Shown: positions 1 through 13,482 of the stretch, in pieces
How positions within the stretch are numbered: the first letter of the stretch is position 1
Layout of the letters: every line of letters begins with the position of its first letter
Assembly (NCBI GenBank): GCA_000442125.1
Contig: KE546981.1
Coordinates: 682,001-746,000 of the forward strand
Length of the DNA: 64,000 bases
Source: Opeltia flavorubescens
Lineage: Eukaryota; Ascomycota; Lecanoromycetes; Teloschistales; Teloschistaceae
Direction: 5' to 3'
Notes under the pieces: model-generated
Database searches by the model: none
Seen by the model: only the letters and a program-made list of their open reading frames with translations
Told to the model about the DNA's origin: nothing
Position numbers and translations under genes: made by a program

Positions 1-1090
1 TACTAGCTAGTATAGTATTAAGCTTATTTTATAAGGATTAGCTCTAGCCTTCATAAGCTAATCTCTATAAAATTTCTAAATCGATAGATATATATTAAAA
101 TATAAAAAAACTATAAAAAAGAAAATACTAAAAGTAGCGAACGGTAAGATTATTATAGTAGTTAATTTATAAATTAAATAGTCGGTTTTATTAATCTTTT
201 AACTTTTTTATATTATAAACCCTCGCCAGCTAGCGCAGTTATACTATATCTTATACTATAGCGAACAGTAAAATTATTATAATAGTCGATTTATAAAGCT
301 AATAGTCTGCTTTTTAGATTACTATTCTAACTTATTAGTATAGTAGGACAACTTTTTCTAATATTTACTACTTTTACCAGCTAGTATAGTTATACTATTT
401 TTTATATAGTTCGGCGGGAGGAAATACTTAATAAGGCTCTAGCGGGAAAAAATACTCGATAAAGCCCTAGCGGGAGGAGATACTCGATAAGGCTCTAGTA
501 AAAGGAGGTGTTTAATAAAATATACGATAGAGGTCTATATATTGCTGTATATACTATTAACCGTTTTTTTAAAACTTTAACGCTATTTAAAATATATACT
601 AATCGTTTTTAAATAAACCTTAGCTATAGAATCGAAACTTCTAACGAGGAATATAAATATCGTAGGAGAGGAAAATATTAGTAGAATAGCTCTATTATAG
701 CGCTAAAACACCTATTAGATAATAAAGAATCTAATATTTATAAAAAATATAGTATTTTATTTAATTATAATAAGGCTATTATATTTATATTATATATATA
801 TCGTATTCTTATATATTTTTTAGATTAAATTAATATATATATCTTTTAAAAAACTCTATATTCGTTTTATATTATATTATATTATATTATATTATATTAT
901 ATTATATTTTATAATATATAATATTTTTATTTAATGTTATATTATAATATATAACTATAGTATAATATAGCTTATAATAGATTTATATATATAATAATTT
1001 ATTCTACTATGAAATTATATTACTATTATACTAATAATATATATATAGTTTATTAAATATACGGTAAAAGCCTTGAAAGTATAATATATA
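1..1090. repeat. Family X repeat, uninterrupted copy (cut by window edge)
   Basis: This stretch aligns base by base with 22670-23461 joined to 31140-31357. Shared landmarks include the CGCCAGCTAGCGCAGT motif, a G-rich minisatellite, and the final block ending near AAATATACGGTAAAAGCC. At 860-864 it carries a single attcg where the second copy carries a 7.7-kb insertion flanked by two attcg copies, so it is a paralogous empty site. No coding capacity is visible. The family class is unknown: it could be a long LTR, a UTR or a satellite-like element. Confidence 0.8.
413..519 (+). repeat. G-rich minisatellite, about 28-bp units, 4 units
   Basis: Four head-to-tail units of the type GCGGGAGGAGATACTCGATA plus AGGCTCTA, the last degenerate. 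The same array sits at the equivalent place in the other family X copy (23023-23130), so it belongs to the repeat and not to the locus. Confidence 0.75.
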
Positions 1091-4000
1091 TATTTACTCG
1101 GTATAATCTAGATATTTTTAACTACCAGCTATCGAATAAAAATATCGCTTTTATAAAAGTTAATATTTTTATTTATTTACCTCGTAATTTACAGGCTTTT
1201 CGTATATAATATAATAATAGAATAAAAAAAAAAGTTAAATAATAAATAATATAATATAAATTTTTATCTAAATTATTAAATAAATAAGTATCTAATTAGT
1301 AATGATTATTAAATAAATAGAGTATCTTAATAATAAAGTAAAAGTAAACCTATAAAATAAATTTATAAAATTATTTAAATTTAATACCGCTATCTATATT
1401 ATAATTAGATTTTATATTATAAAGTTTAAAGACTATAATCTAAAGTTTATAATCGCCCGAAACTATAAAAAAAAATATAATCTTTTAAATAATAGAAGAT
1501 AAAACTATTAACGGATATTATATATAGCGATACCTCGTTAATAAATTTACTATTTATCCTTTTTATTTTTCTTATCGCTATTTTTATTACTATCCTTTTT
1601 TTTATTACTATTGTTTACTTTTATAACTCTTCTATTACTTTTTATATTATTATATAAAACTTTATATTAACGAATTAAATCTAGTAAATTGCTAATTTAT
1701 TTCTATATAAAGTTATTATTTAACTTTGGATATTCCTTTATATTTTTTTTTACTTTTTTAACTTTTTATAACTCGCGAATTAAATCTTTAATAGAAATTA
1801 TAAAATTATTAAAATTAATTATATAATTAAATAAATTAAGAATATTAATATAATTAAATTAATATATAATTTATTATATAAGATTCTTTTATTAATCTAA
1901 TATAAACTTAACTCTAAATATAAAGTTTATAAAGATATTTAAATAATAATTAACCGCTAAAAAAAAATTATATATTATAGATAAAATATAAATTTAAAAA
2001 TATATAATTCGCTTTAAAATTTAAACGTACTATTTTAATAATATTAATAATAGATTTAGCGAAATTAAATATAAAAGTATATAATAAAAAGGTATATATA
2101 TTAATAAAAAGCTATTAAAATATAAATATTTTTATAATATAATTAAAAGTTTTTATTTTATTATTTATAATTAATTAATGAATTTTAAATTTTATATTTT
2201 TAATATTTAAATTATAAAAAAAAAGATAAAAAATATTTACTTTTATATTAATTATATAAAACCGTTTTTAATTAATAATATTATCGTTAATTTTATTTTC
2301 TAATTCCTTTTATTTCTAAATATTTTTATATATTAAAGATTTTTATACGTCCTAAATAATTTTATATATATTATTAAAATAATATTATAAAAATATATAG
2401 ATTCTATAATTATTCAAAAGTTTTTTTAATTTTATAACTAAATTTAAATATAAATTACTTTTTATATTTTTAAAATTAAAAACGTATTTAAATTTTATTT
2501 TATTATAATACTATTTTAAAAATTATAGTATATAAGTTTTATTATTTTTAAAGCTTTTTAAAAAGTTTTAAATTATAATAAAATTTAATTAGGTAATATT
2601 AATATAAAATATCTATAGTTAATTATAATTAAAAAATATAAAATATATATTAATTTTTAATTATTAGTATTTTTTTTATTAAATTTAATTTTATATATAA
2701 TTTTAAATCTAAACGATAATATATTAATTTTATTATTTAATATTTAATAATATTTTATAACTTTTAATATTAGATTTTTTTTATTATTTACGAAATAATT
2801 ATATTTAATAGATTTAAAAGAAGATATAAATTTAACTATTTTATAAAAAAAACGACGATATTTTTATAAAGTATTTTAACTTTTAAAATATAAATCTAGA
2901 TTATTAAATAATTATTTATAAAATAGAAAATCTAGATCCTTCTATTATATATATATAATTAAACTTTAAATAATATTATTCTATATTATTATCTAACTTA
3001 GTTTTTTCGGATTTTATAATCGCTTTTAGGATTTTTTAAAAATTACTAACTATAATTAAAATTATAACTATTTAATTTAAATAAATTTAGAATATTAAGT
3101 TTAGAATATTATAATTTAATATAAAAAAAAATAAATAAAAATAAAAAATTATTAATTAAAATACTTTACGATATATAATATAAAAAAGAAAATATATAAA
3201 TATTATATATAGCGATTTTAAAAATTTAAATAAAATTTAAAAAATTCTACTACTAATATAAAGTAGAAAATTACGTAATTATATAAAATAAACGAATTAT
3301 AAAAAATATATTATAATACTTTTTAATATTTTTAATAATAAATTTAATATATAGAATACTAATTATAATAATAAATATCTGCTTTAATAATATATTAATT
3401 TATAGATCTTATTAATAGTAAAAGCTAATTCTATATTTTTAAAAAGTTTATAAATATATTTATTACTAGCTTTAAATAATAAATATATTAGTTTTTATAA
3501 TCTAGTAATTAAAATATCTAGTATTAAATTTATAAAACCCGTATTCGAATTATAGTAAAAATATTTATACTAGCTAGTAAAAGCTTAAAAACTTTACCGA
3601 CTAATAAAAAACTTTTTTTTTTTAATAATTATTTCTAGTAATTAATATAGTATATAGCTTCTTTTTTATTTATTCTATTTACAATTACTATTCGAATTTA
3701 AAATTATAAATTAATACTTAAAAGTTTTTTAAAAGAATATTTAAAAAATAATTAAAAATTTTTATATTATCTATTAAATTATTTTTATATATTCTATTTA
3801 ATTTTAAAAGTATAATTTAATATTTTAGAATCTTTTAAAAAATTATTTTAAAAAATATTAAAAAATTAAATTAAATTTATTATTTAAAGTTTATATCTAT
3901 ATTATATTATAATTTATAAATAGGCTAGTAAAAAACTAGCGTTAACTATTAGTAATTAAAGGATTTAGTAAAAATCCGCTATTAAATTATTTAAACGATT

Positions 4001-5562
4001 TTTAAAAAAAGTATATTTTTTAATATTCTCAATGTTTTTTATTTATAGCTAATAATTTAAATTAAACTATTTATTAATTATTTAATTTAACTTTTTAAAA
4101 TTTATTTAAACTTTTTTTTTTCTTTAAAAACTCTAGAATAATATTTAATTATTTAAAAAATTTTTATTTATAAATATATTAATATAAATAATAATTATTT
4201 AATTTAAATAACTTTTTAAATAAAATATTTTTAAAGTTTAAAATTTAATAATTAATAGTTAAATATAAATAATTAATATATTTAATATACTTTAAATTTT
4301 TTTAATATATTTTTTAAATCTAATATATTCTAATACTTTAAAGTTAATTTTTATAATAATTTAATAATTTATTTAAACTAAAAATCCCTATTTTAATAAA
4401 AATAGAAAGTTTTAAATTATAAAACAATATAGTTATTAAAAATATTAATATAAATACTATCCCTATTATTTTATAAGATTTTCTAATTAATATTTTATAT
4501 TAAAGTATTATTTTTATTATTCATAATATTTTTAAAATAATTAAAAATATATTAACTAATAGTTTATTATTTATAATATTTAATAAAAAATAGAATAAAT
4601 TTAAATAAATTAGAAATTGTTTTAAAAATAATAATTATAAAGCTAATATTAATTATAATTTTAAAATATTACTTTTTAAAATAATAAATATCTATAAAAA
4701 TAATAAATTATTATAATAAAAGGAATTTTTATTTAAAAATAAATTAATTAAAGCTAGTAATAATTTAAATAATAATTTATTAGAGTATTCTATATCTATA
4801 ATTTAAAAAATACTATAATTTAATATACTTTTACTAATAAAAAAAAATTAAACTATTATAATAAAAAATAATTTTAAACCGCTTCTTTATAAATAAAATA
4901 AACGATTTATTTTAAATTTCTTTATAATAATAAATATATAGTATAAAGTTAATAATATTATATATTATTAATATTAAAATTTATTTAAAATATTTTTTTT
5001 ATTTAATAATTTAAAGCTTTTATATTTTTTTTTATAATTAATTTTAATATTAAAAAGATATTTTAAAAAATAATTACTTTTATTACTTTTATAATAATAG
5101 CTTTTTAATTTTAAATTAGAAAAAATTACTATTATAATTCTAGTAGAAAAAAATAAAAAAGATATTTAATAAAATAATATAAAAGATTGTATTTTTAAAA
5201 TTCTAATTATTTTTATATATTTTCTAAATTTAAAGGAATTGTTTAAGGTTATAATTCTATTAAATTTATTTTAATAGAAAATATATATTAATATAAAGTA
5301 TATTATAAATAAATTTTCAAAATTCTCTTATTTTATAGTATAGCTAATATTTAATTTATTTAATTCCGGCGAATATATTTAATATCTAAATAGAAAAATT
5401 TTATTTTTTTCTAATATCGTATTTTATTTTTATAGAGTAGAATTTTATTATTATTTTATTATATTTTAATATTATCTAAAAAGAGTTTATATAATTAAAA
5501 AAGATTTTATTTTTTTTAAATTATTTAAAGATTTTAGAAAAATTAAACTTTAAATATAAAAG
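1091..5562. repeat. Unclassified RIP-degraded relic, left part
   Basis: About 4.5 kb of extreme AT sequence with no open frame and no family I recognise. It directly abuts the 5-bp duplication of the 5568-13477 element. The sequence from 13483 rightward is therefore probably its continuation, split by that insertion. I see no terminal repeats for it. Confidence 0.4.
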
Positions 5563-5567
5563 CTATA

Positions 5568-5772
5568 TATTATATAGTAGGTATAGAGTAATTATATTAT
5601 ATTAAAGGTAAAGAATTATCTATCTATAGAATCTATAACTAAATAAATATAGGCGTTAAAAGGCGCTAAACCTAACTAGATAAACTTATTTAAAAGGCCT
5701 CCTTTGAGTTATAATAGCTATTTAGCTCTACCTACTCTATTAGCTTTTAACCTATACGGTATAACCGTAATA
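5568..5772 (-). repeat. LTR of G2 (left)
   Basis: This 205-bp LTR aligns end to end with 13273-13477. It is flanked on its outer side by ctata (5563-5567). Because the element reads leftward, this is the downstream (3') LTR. Confidence 0.85.
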
Positions 5773-6275
5773 GATACCGGTAATAAATAAAGCTATTAGC
5801 CTTTAATAATAGATTTTTTCTCGCCGATAAGCGGCTCTTTAATTTACTTTTACTATTTAATATTAGTATTAATATTATTAACGGCCTTATTATAATTTAA
5901 AACCGATTCCGAGCTAAAACGGTGCTTATACTCTTTTATTAGTACTTTAATATTACCTAGGCGGTATTTAAATCTCTACTAGTTATTTTTAAATCTATAA
6001 TTAACCTAATAAATAAAATATTAAATAGAAAAACCTTTATTTTTATAAATACGGTGCTTTTAGAGGATTTATTCGATTTTAAACTTTTTATTATTATTAA
6101 TAATAACTAGGGGTATAGATATATAATAGCGCTAGTAGGGATTATTACTAGAGTTAGTAGTAAGCTTTAAATATATTATTAATATTACATCGTAAATTTT
6201 TATAGTAGATAGTAGCTTTAAATAGTAAGCTAATAGTCTAATACGTTTAATAATTTTAAAAAAGCCTACTAGCTA

Positions 6276-7003
6276 CCTTAGGGGCACTCTATCAAATTTT
6301 AACAAGAAATCTACAGCTATTTTTTTGTAAACCTTATTTTAATTAGCTGTTAAAATAACGTTTTATTAAACCTGATTTTCTATATAATAGTAAGTGAAAA
6401 TCAATTTTATATACTAACAAATAGCCTGTTTACAAGATAGAAAATACTGTTTTTTAAAAATCTATATTACTTGCTATATCGCTGGAGAAACATTATGTTA
6501 TAAAATGTTAAAAAGAGTTTTTAAGCTGTTAAAATGTATTTTTAAGCTGTTAAAATGTATTTTTAAGCTGTTAAAAGCTTGTTTAGAAAAAATTACTCTA
6601 ATTTTTATAAGAAATAAGCTAGCAGTATATAATTGATTATATAAGCGTTTTTTCTATAAATAGTATATAGTGCAGCGGTCTAGCTTTTAGAAAATTTAAT
6701 TAGATTTGTTTAGTCAGTACCTAGTAGCTAGCTATATCCAATTAAAAAATTTTAGCCGTAGGTTTAGAGTTCGAATCCATCAGTTTAAGTGTAAAAAATA
6801 GTGATTAGTGATAGATAAAGATTAGTCAGCGGTAAATATAAGCTTTTTTTGTATAAATTTGCATAATTTTAGTATAAATGTTCCAGGGGATATGGCACAA
6901 TGGACTTGTGTGTACGATGATTATTCTCACACGATATTCTTACGAACATGGCTGCGAACATCGTGAGAACATCCTGTTGAAAATTCAGCGTGGTCCCCTA
7001 AGG
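6276..7003. mobile_element. TA-flanked non-autonomous DNA element (MITE-like)
   Basis: Terminal inverted repeats CCTTAGGGGCAC (6276-6287) and GTGGTCCCCTAAGG (6990-7003), the latter with two extra bases, are flanked by TA on both sides (6274-6275, 7004-7005), as for Tc1/mariner-type insertions. Length is 728 bp with no ORF. The interior holds a tRNA-like Pol III unit, a 21-bp tandem repeat at about 6498-6570, and a hairpin at about 6920-6975 with arms containing TTCTCAC and GTGAGAA. The right 120 bp keeps normal CA/TG content while the surrounding gypsy fossil does not. It therefore inserted after most RIP, or is too short or too rare to be targeted. Confidence 0.75.
6655..6850 (+). ncRNA. tRNA-like Pol III unit (SINE head or Pol III ncRNA)
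   Basis: An A-box-like TAGTGCAGCGG lies near 6667-6677 and a B-box-like AGTTCGAATCC near 6766-6776, with a run of seven T (a Pol III terminator) about 70 nt later near 6844-6850. The A to B spacing of about 100 bp is too long for an uninterrupted tRNA, and no full cloverleaf forms. Reading it as a tRNA-derived SINE, or a Pol III transcript captured inside the TA-flanked element, is inference. Transcription is untested. Confidence 0.5.
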
Positions 7004-10000
7004 TATTATTTAATCTTTTTAAAAGTAAATTTTAGTATATTATAGCTTTAATATAAACGTATTTTTATAAAATCGCTAATCTTAAAATAAACTAGTTAGT
7101 AGTATATATTATAATATTTTTTTATTTTTATTATAATAAAAGTAATAGTATTTTTAATATTAATATATATAAACCGGTACTTTTTTATAGTTACTAATAT
7201 TATAATATTCTATACTATAAATATATTTATAGGCTCGTTCATTTCTAAAATAATTAGATTATAATAACGAGTTATCTATATTATAGCTAGAAAAATAGCT
7301 AGTTCTTTAATAAAAGCGTCGGCGGGAGTTTTAAAATCTAGCGTATTTTTTAATTAAATAGTTTATTTAGAGTTTAATAAGTATAAAAAATCTAGTATTT
7401 TATAAATTTTAAATTTAAATAATACTTTATTAGGTATTTTAAATATAGAGCTATAGTTTATAAAATTATTAAAAGCTATTAATATTCGTAAAAAAATAAT
7501 AGGCTATAGCTTAAAATAATTTAGTATAGTAATATAATAGCGTATAATAATTTTAGTAGTTTAAATAAACTATTTTAATATATTATTAATTTATAAATAC
7601 TAAATAGTAGAATATTATAAATTTACCTTTAATATTTTAAATATCTAGCGCTATAATTAATTTATAAACTTTTTATTATAATCTAAAATTACTACTTTTA
7701 ATATACTTTAATTTAGTTTTACTAGTTTATTTAATAACTATTTAACCTATTATTTACCGCTTTAAATAATTTTTTTAGATATATAGGTAACTACTTTAAT
7801 AAATTTATTTATTACCGATATATAATAATTATATTTTTTATATAATTTTAGTAGAGCGAGAATAAAATCGATAATAAACGTATAAAATAGTTTTATTAGG
7901 CTAAATACTAGCTATAGAATTTCGTATAAGCGGTAGTAAAATATTTAATTATTTTAGTACTATAAATAATAGTAAATAAACTTATATAGTTTTATTAATA
8001 TATTATATAAGGTATATAAAAGCCTTTTATTAAATATTTATACGTATATATATAATCGGGGTAGCCTATTTTATTATATACTAGCTAGAATACTTCTTTT
8101 TCTATATCTATAGGTATTATTAAGTATAGGCCTTATTTATTATCGTTGAAATAGAGTAGCGCGTTAATAATATAATATAATAGTTTAATAATATTATTAT
8201 TTAATTTTATATTAGTTTTAATAGATTCCTTAATTTTAATCTAATAGTTTTTTTTATATACCTATCGATTAATTATTAGCGGAATTCGGTTAATATTTCT
8301 ACTAGATTTACCGGGAAATAATATATTATAAAGGCCTCTATATTTAGCGATTCGTCTATTTCTAAGCGGTATTTATAACTAGCGAGCTTTAATAATATAT
8401 CTAAAACCGTATTTATAATCTTAAATTTATAATAAATATTAAATTTAAAATAATAAAAATATTTAAAAGCTTATATTAAATAAAAATTAAGCTTTTCTAT
8501 AAATACTATATTTAAACTAGTCTAGTATAAAATATTGATTATAGTAAAATAGTCTGTATAAATAATAATAATATATTTAGCTATTTTAATTATATAGCGA
8601 ATTTTTTTAATTATTTAAACGATATTTATAACCTTTAATTTTATAGGTTAATAGTATAAATAAGCGGTTAAAGAATAAAATTAATCGCTTAAATTTCTAT
8701 TTAAATTCTTTACCTATTTTATAAATAGCCTTGCCTATATTATAATAGATATAAATTATAAAACCGAATTCTTTACTAGTATTTAGATCTATATATAATA
8801 CTAAATTTTTATTAAAATAGACTAGGATTAATAGCGATAAAAAAAGTTTCTATAGATAATAAAACGCGTTAAGCTCTTTAAATATAGGTATTATTAGTAG
8901 ATTCCGGGTAATAATTTTTTTATAAATATTACCTTTAACGGTAATATTATAGTTTATATAAATTTTCCGCTTTTAAAATAATTTTATAATAATTATATAA
9001 TTATTAATATACTACTAAAGGTAGCCTATTAAACTTAAATATTTTTCTAGTTATTAGAGCGTATATAGAAACGAAAGCTTTAAAATTACTTCTAGCTTAT
9101 TTTTTATAATAATAAGCTCGAAGATATTAACCTTTTAGTTTAATAAATATATAAATATATAATTAATAAATAATTTTATAAATAATAAATATAAATTTAT
9201 AGTATTACTATACTAAAAATCTAATTAAAATACTCCGCGTGTTTTTCTATTAAAGAGGAAAAAACTATAATATTATTAATATAAGCTCTATAAAAGGATT
9301 AAAATAAGTATAAAATTTTATTTATTATTTATTATATATAAGCTAGTAAATTATAATAGCCTATTATTAATATTTTAAATATTTCTTATCTTTAATACGA
9401 GACTATTATTAGGCGGTAGGGATATTATTAGTTAATCTACTATTAATAGAAGAAGTTTATAAAGTTAATTATAAAAAAAACTTTAATACTATAAATTTAC
9501 GCTAGAATTTCTATTTATAATAGAACTAGATAGGTATTTAGTATTATAATCTTATTAAATACCCGAATATTAATAATAATACGGCTTTTAAAACTCTAAT
9601 TAGTATTTTTCTAAACTATAAAATAAAAAAACGAAAATAAGATAGTTATAATAGTTTATTTTATTTAATTTTATTTATAAAACTTATTAAAGGCCTTATT
9701 AAAAACCTCTTTATTATAAATACTAATAAAGTATATATAAGCTTACTAGGGTTTATAAATCTACTCCTAGTTTTCTATTAGTAGAATATTTATATATTCT
9801 AACTCCGGTATATTAATTACGTTACTAGTATTTTATTATAGGCGCGGGTAATATTTAATCGGAATAATTAGAGTAGCTTATTTAATTTATATTTTAAAAA
9901 TCGTTATTTATATAAAATATACTACTTCTATTTAATAGTTAGGATTAATAAATAGTATAACGGCGGTATTTAAAGCTATAGTAGCTATTATAATAGCTAT

Positions 10001-13000
10001 TATATAGCGTTTAAAGTTCTTTAAAAACTATTTAAGCTTTTATTTTAATATTTTAGTAGCTAGTTTATAGTTTTTTAAGTTAATTTAATAATATTTATTA
10101 GCTTTATATTCGTGAATAGTATCTAATTAAATTTCTATAACTAATTAGATAAGTAATAGCGAATTATTCTAAATATAAATTATTTAAATATATAATCTAC
10201 GATATATATATAACTAGCGAGGGTATTTAAAATTTTTAACTTATAGATAAAGTTACGGTTTTATAGAAAATTTAAAGGTCTTTAATATAGGCTAGTAATT
10301 TTAACGATTTTATTAGCGTATAATAGTATTATAATATATTAAATACTATAAATAATAATATTTATTCTAGTACTTTTAATACTAGTAGCGATTAATATTA
10401 TTATATTATTATAGGAGCTAATAGTTATCGTATTTATAAATAAATATATATTAATATTTTTAGGCTTTATAATATTAATATTAATAAGTATATTAATATT
10501 TAAATTGTCTATTAAATAGAACTCGCGTATAATAATAATAAGCTTTATAACCCCTTTATTAGGTATAAAAATTTTAATAATTATAAATTTAATAATATTT
10601 TATCGTCTTTTATTAATACTTTTAATAATTATAAAAATTAGTATTTTTTAAATTATAATATATGGTAGCTATTTTAATAGAAATTTTCGGTTAATTAAAC
10701 TTATTATATAGCTTATATTCTAATAAAAGCTATAATTTTTAGCGTTTAATTATAAACGAATATCTATAATTATATAATAGTATTTTTAAAAGGTAAAGCC
10801 TATTATTAATATATCTTTTACGGTTAAACGAATTAACTAGGATATTTATAGTAGTAGCTATTTAATAATCTCTAATTTAATAATTTTTAATATATTTTTA
10901 AATAGTTTAACTGGTTTTAAATAAGTTTACGCTAGTACTAGTAGTATATTTAGCTTAATAGTTAGCTTAACTATAATAGCTATAATTAAAAATAGTTTTT
11001 TACTATAACTAAAGCGTAGATACTAATATAAGGCGTTATTTAATTTAAAAATTTCGTTATATTTATTATATTAATATATTCTAACTAGTTTAAGTTCCGC
11101 GCGCTTTATTATAATAAAGTAGAGTTCTATTATATTATTATATTAATTAGGATTTTTAATAATAATATATAGGGCTTTATTAAACTTTTTATCTACTATA
11201 TATTCAGCTTTAATAAAGTCCGTTAATTAATAGAAGCTATTTTTATAATTCTAGTATTATTTTATTTTATCGCCTGGAATCTATTTACCGGAAGCTTTTT
11301 ATTAGAAGTAGGCTCGCTAGTTATTTAGCTAGCGATTTCCGTATAAATTCCGGTTATTATTATACTATTAATAGCTATAATTTTACTAGTTTTTAGTTTA
11401 ATTTTATTACGGCGGAGTATTAGCTTTAAACGGAAACTATTAATAAGTATTTTAAATAATACNCTAATTATTCTACGTACTCGGTTTACTCTTAATTAAT
11501 AAAGCTTATAAAACCGTAGAAAAATTCCGGTATTAATATATAATAAAAAATATATTCGGTTGGTTTTTTTATATATAGTTCGGATATATAAATAGATATC
11601 TAGGCGTATAAAAGGAGTTATTTTATAATAGCTAGTATACTATTACTTTTATATATTATTTATCTTTATCTTTTTAAAAAGAGTTTAGCTTTAATATTTT
11701 ACGGTTTTTATTACTACTATAAATATTAATCTAATTATTTTTTTTATTTTAAAAGAACTTATAAAAGGTTTTAATAATAATTATTATAGTTTTATCCGAA
11801 ATTAATATTTGTAATTAAATATTAAAATATTTAATACTAATTATTACTTAAATATTTTTAATAAATATTATCTTTATATTTTTTAGTTTAATAATAATAT
11901 TATTAAAATATTTTAAAAGATCCTTTTAAACCTATATATTATTAATAATATAGTATATATATTCTAGCTACGCTAATATAGTAGACGGTAGCTCGTTAAA
12001 ATAGTTTTTAAAAAATATATACTATAGTTTAATATTTTTATTTAATTATAGCGATTTATAAATAGGTTTATTAATTATAATAATAAATTATATAATTATT
12101 TCGCTTTATAAATAAAAATCTAGATTATAACGTATTAATAATATATTTATCGTTTTATATTTAATTTTTATACGCTATATAAAAGTATATATATTATAAT
12201 AAATATTATACGATTTTATAAACTTTATAAACGGTTTATCGCTATTTAGTTAGAATAAACTAATATTATAAACCTTTTATTATAATTTAATGATCGTTAA
12301 TATAGCTACTAGATTTATTAATATAATAATTATTTAATTCTAGAAGTTTTATATAAAAAATTATTTTAATTAAATTAGATAGGCGTTTATAAGTAGTTAT
12401 TTATTTAAAAAAGCTTACTACTATTATAGCGGATTACTATTATTTATAAATCCACCCTACTATTATTATAATAGAATTCCTACTATATTTAGCGGCGGTA
12501 TAACACTCTCTTCTAATTTTATTAAATAAAGTAGGCTAGATTCGGTATTAAAAATATAATTTCGCTATTTAAATATATTAATAAAGTCGGTAATATTTAT
12601 AAATTTATTAAGTTATTATAAGTTTTTTAGTAAGCTTAAAAGATAAAAATAAAGGTTTAAATTATTTTAAATAAAATTTATAGCTAGCTTTTAAATATAA
12701 ATTTAAAAGCCTTTATTTTTAAAGATTATAGTAGTATTATTATAGAAATCGCTTATTATTTTAGTAAAAATTTATAGGTACTCGTTTTAATCCGTAGAAT
12801 AAGTAGTAATAAAAACTATAATAGCTTTTATTATACTAGTTTAAATTATTCGGCTATTAGAAGATTCTTATATTAAGAAATAATATAGGCCTAGACTTCT
12901 TTTATAAATATAATCGGTATAAACTTTAAAAATTATTATAAAAGCCCGATTCTATTCTAAAAATTATTTAATATACTTTTAAAACTTTTTAATATAAAAA

Positions 13001-13272
13001 ATAGCTATAATAAAAGCTAGTATAATAATAAAGTTAATTAAGTCCTTTAAATTATTATAGAAAATATCTAGAACTTTACTAAAAGGACTAGAAACTAAAA
13101 TATATTTTAGTTAATTCTATTAATTAAGTATTAATATAGAAGCGATGGTTTAATAAATAAAAAAGTATTAGACCTATTTAAAAGATCTAGTATTATATAA
13201 TAATTAATAGTATATATATACGGAAGTTAATAGTACTATATTTTATATAAATTATTTTTAATTACTATTATT

Positions 13273-13477
13273 TGTTATATAGTAGATATAAGGTAATAAT
13301 ATTATATTAAAGGTAAAAAACTATTTATTTATAGAATCTATAACTAAATAAATATAAGCGCTAAACGGCGCTAAATCTAACTAGATAAACTTGCTTAAAA
13401 GGCTTCCTTCGAACTATAATAGCCATTCAGCCCTACCTGCCCTATTAGTTTTCTGCCTATACGGTATAGCCGTAATA
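13273..13477 (-). repeat. LTR of G2 (right)
   Basis: This 205-bp copy begins TGTTATATAG and is better preserved than the left LTR. It is followed by ctata (13478-13482). In the element's own orientation this is the upstream (5') LTR. Confidence 0.85.
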
Positions 13478-13482
13478 CTATA

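Larger units (their letters stand above)
5568..13477 (-). mobile_element. Ty3/Gypsy-like LTR retroelement fossil (element G2)
   Basis: A 7,910-bp element with two 205-bp LTRs (5568-5772 and 13273-13477) and a perfect 5-bp target duplication, ctata, at 5563-5567 and 13478-13482. A degraded reverse-transcriptase catalytic block can be recognised on the minus strand near 9240-9290, which sets the orientation. The element is thoroughly broken, with far too many interruptions to count. The LTRs differ mainly by transition changes, so divergence reflects RIP more than age. A 728-bp DNA element (6276-7003) is nested in it. A partial second copy of the family lies at 42005-42351. Confidence 0.85.

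Noticed and set aside
6655-6790. A functional tRNA gene at the A/B-box pair
   Set aside because: No acceptor or anticodon stem forms and the box spacing is about 100 bp; kept only as a tRNA-like Pol III unit.
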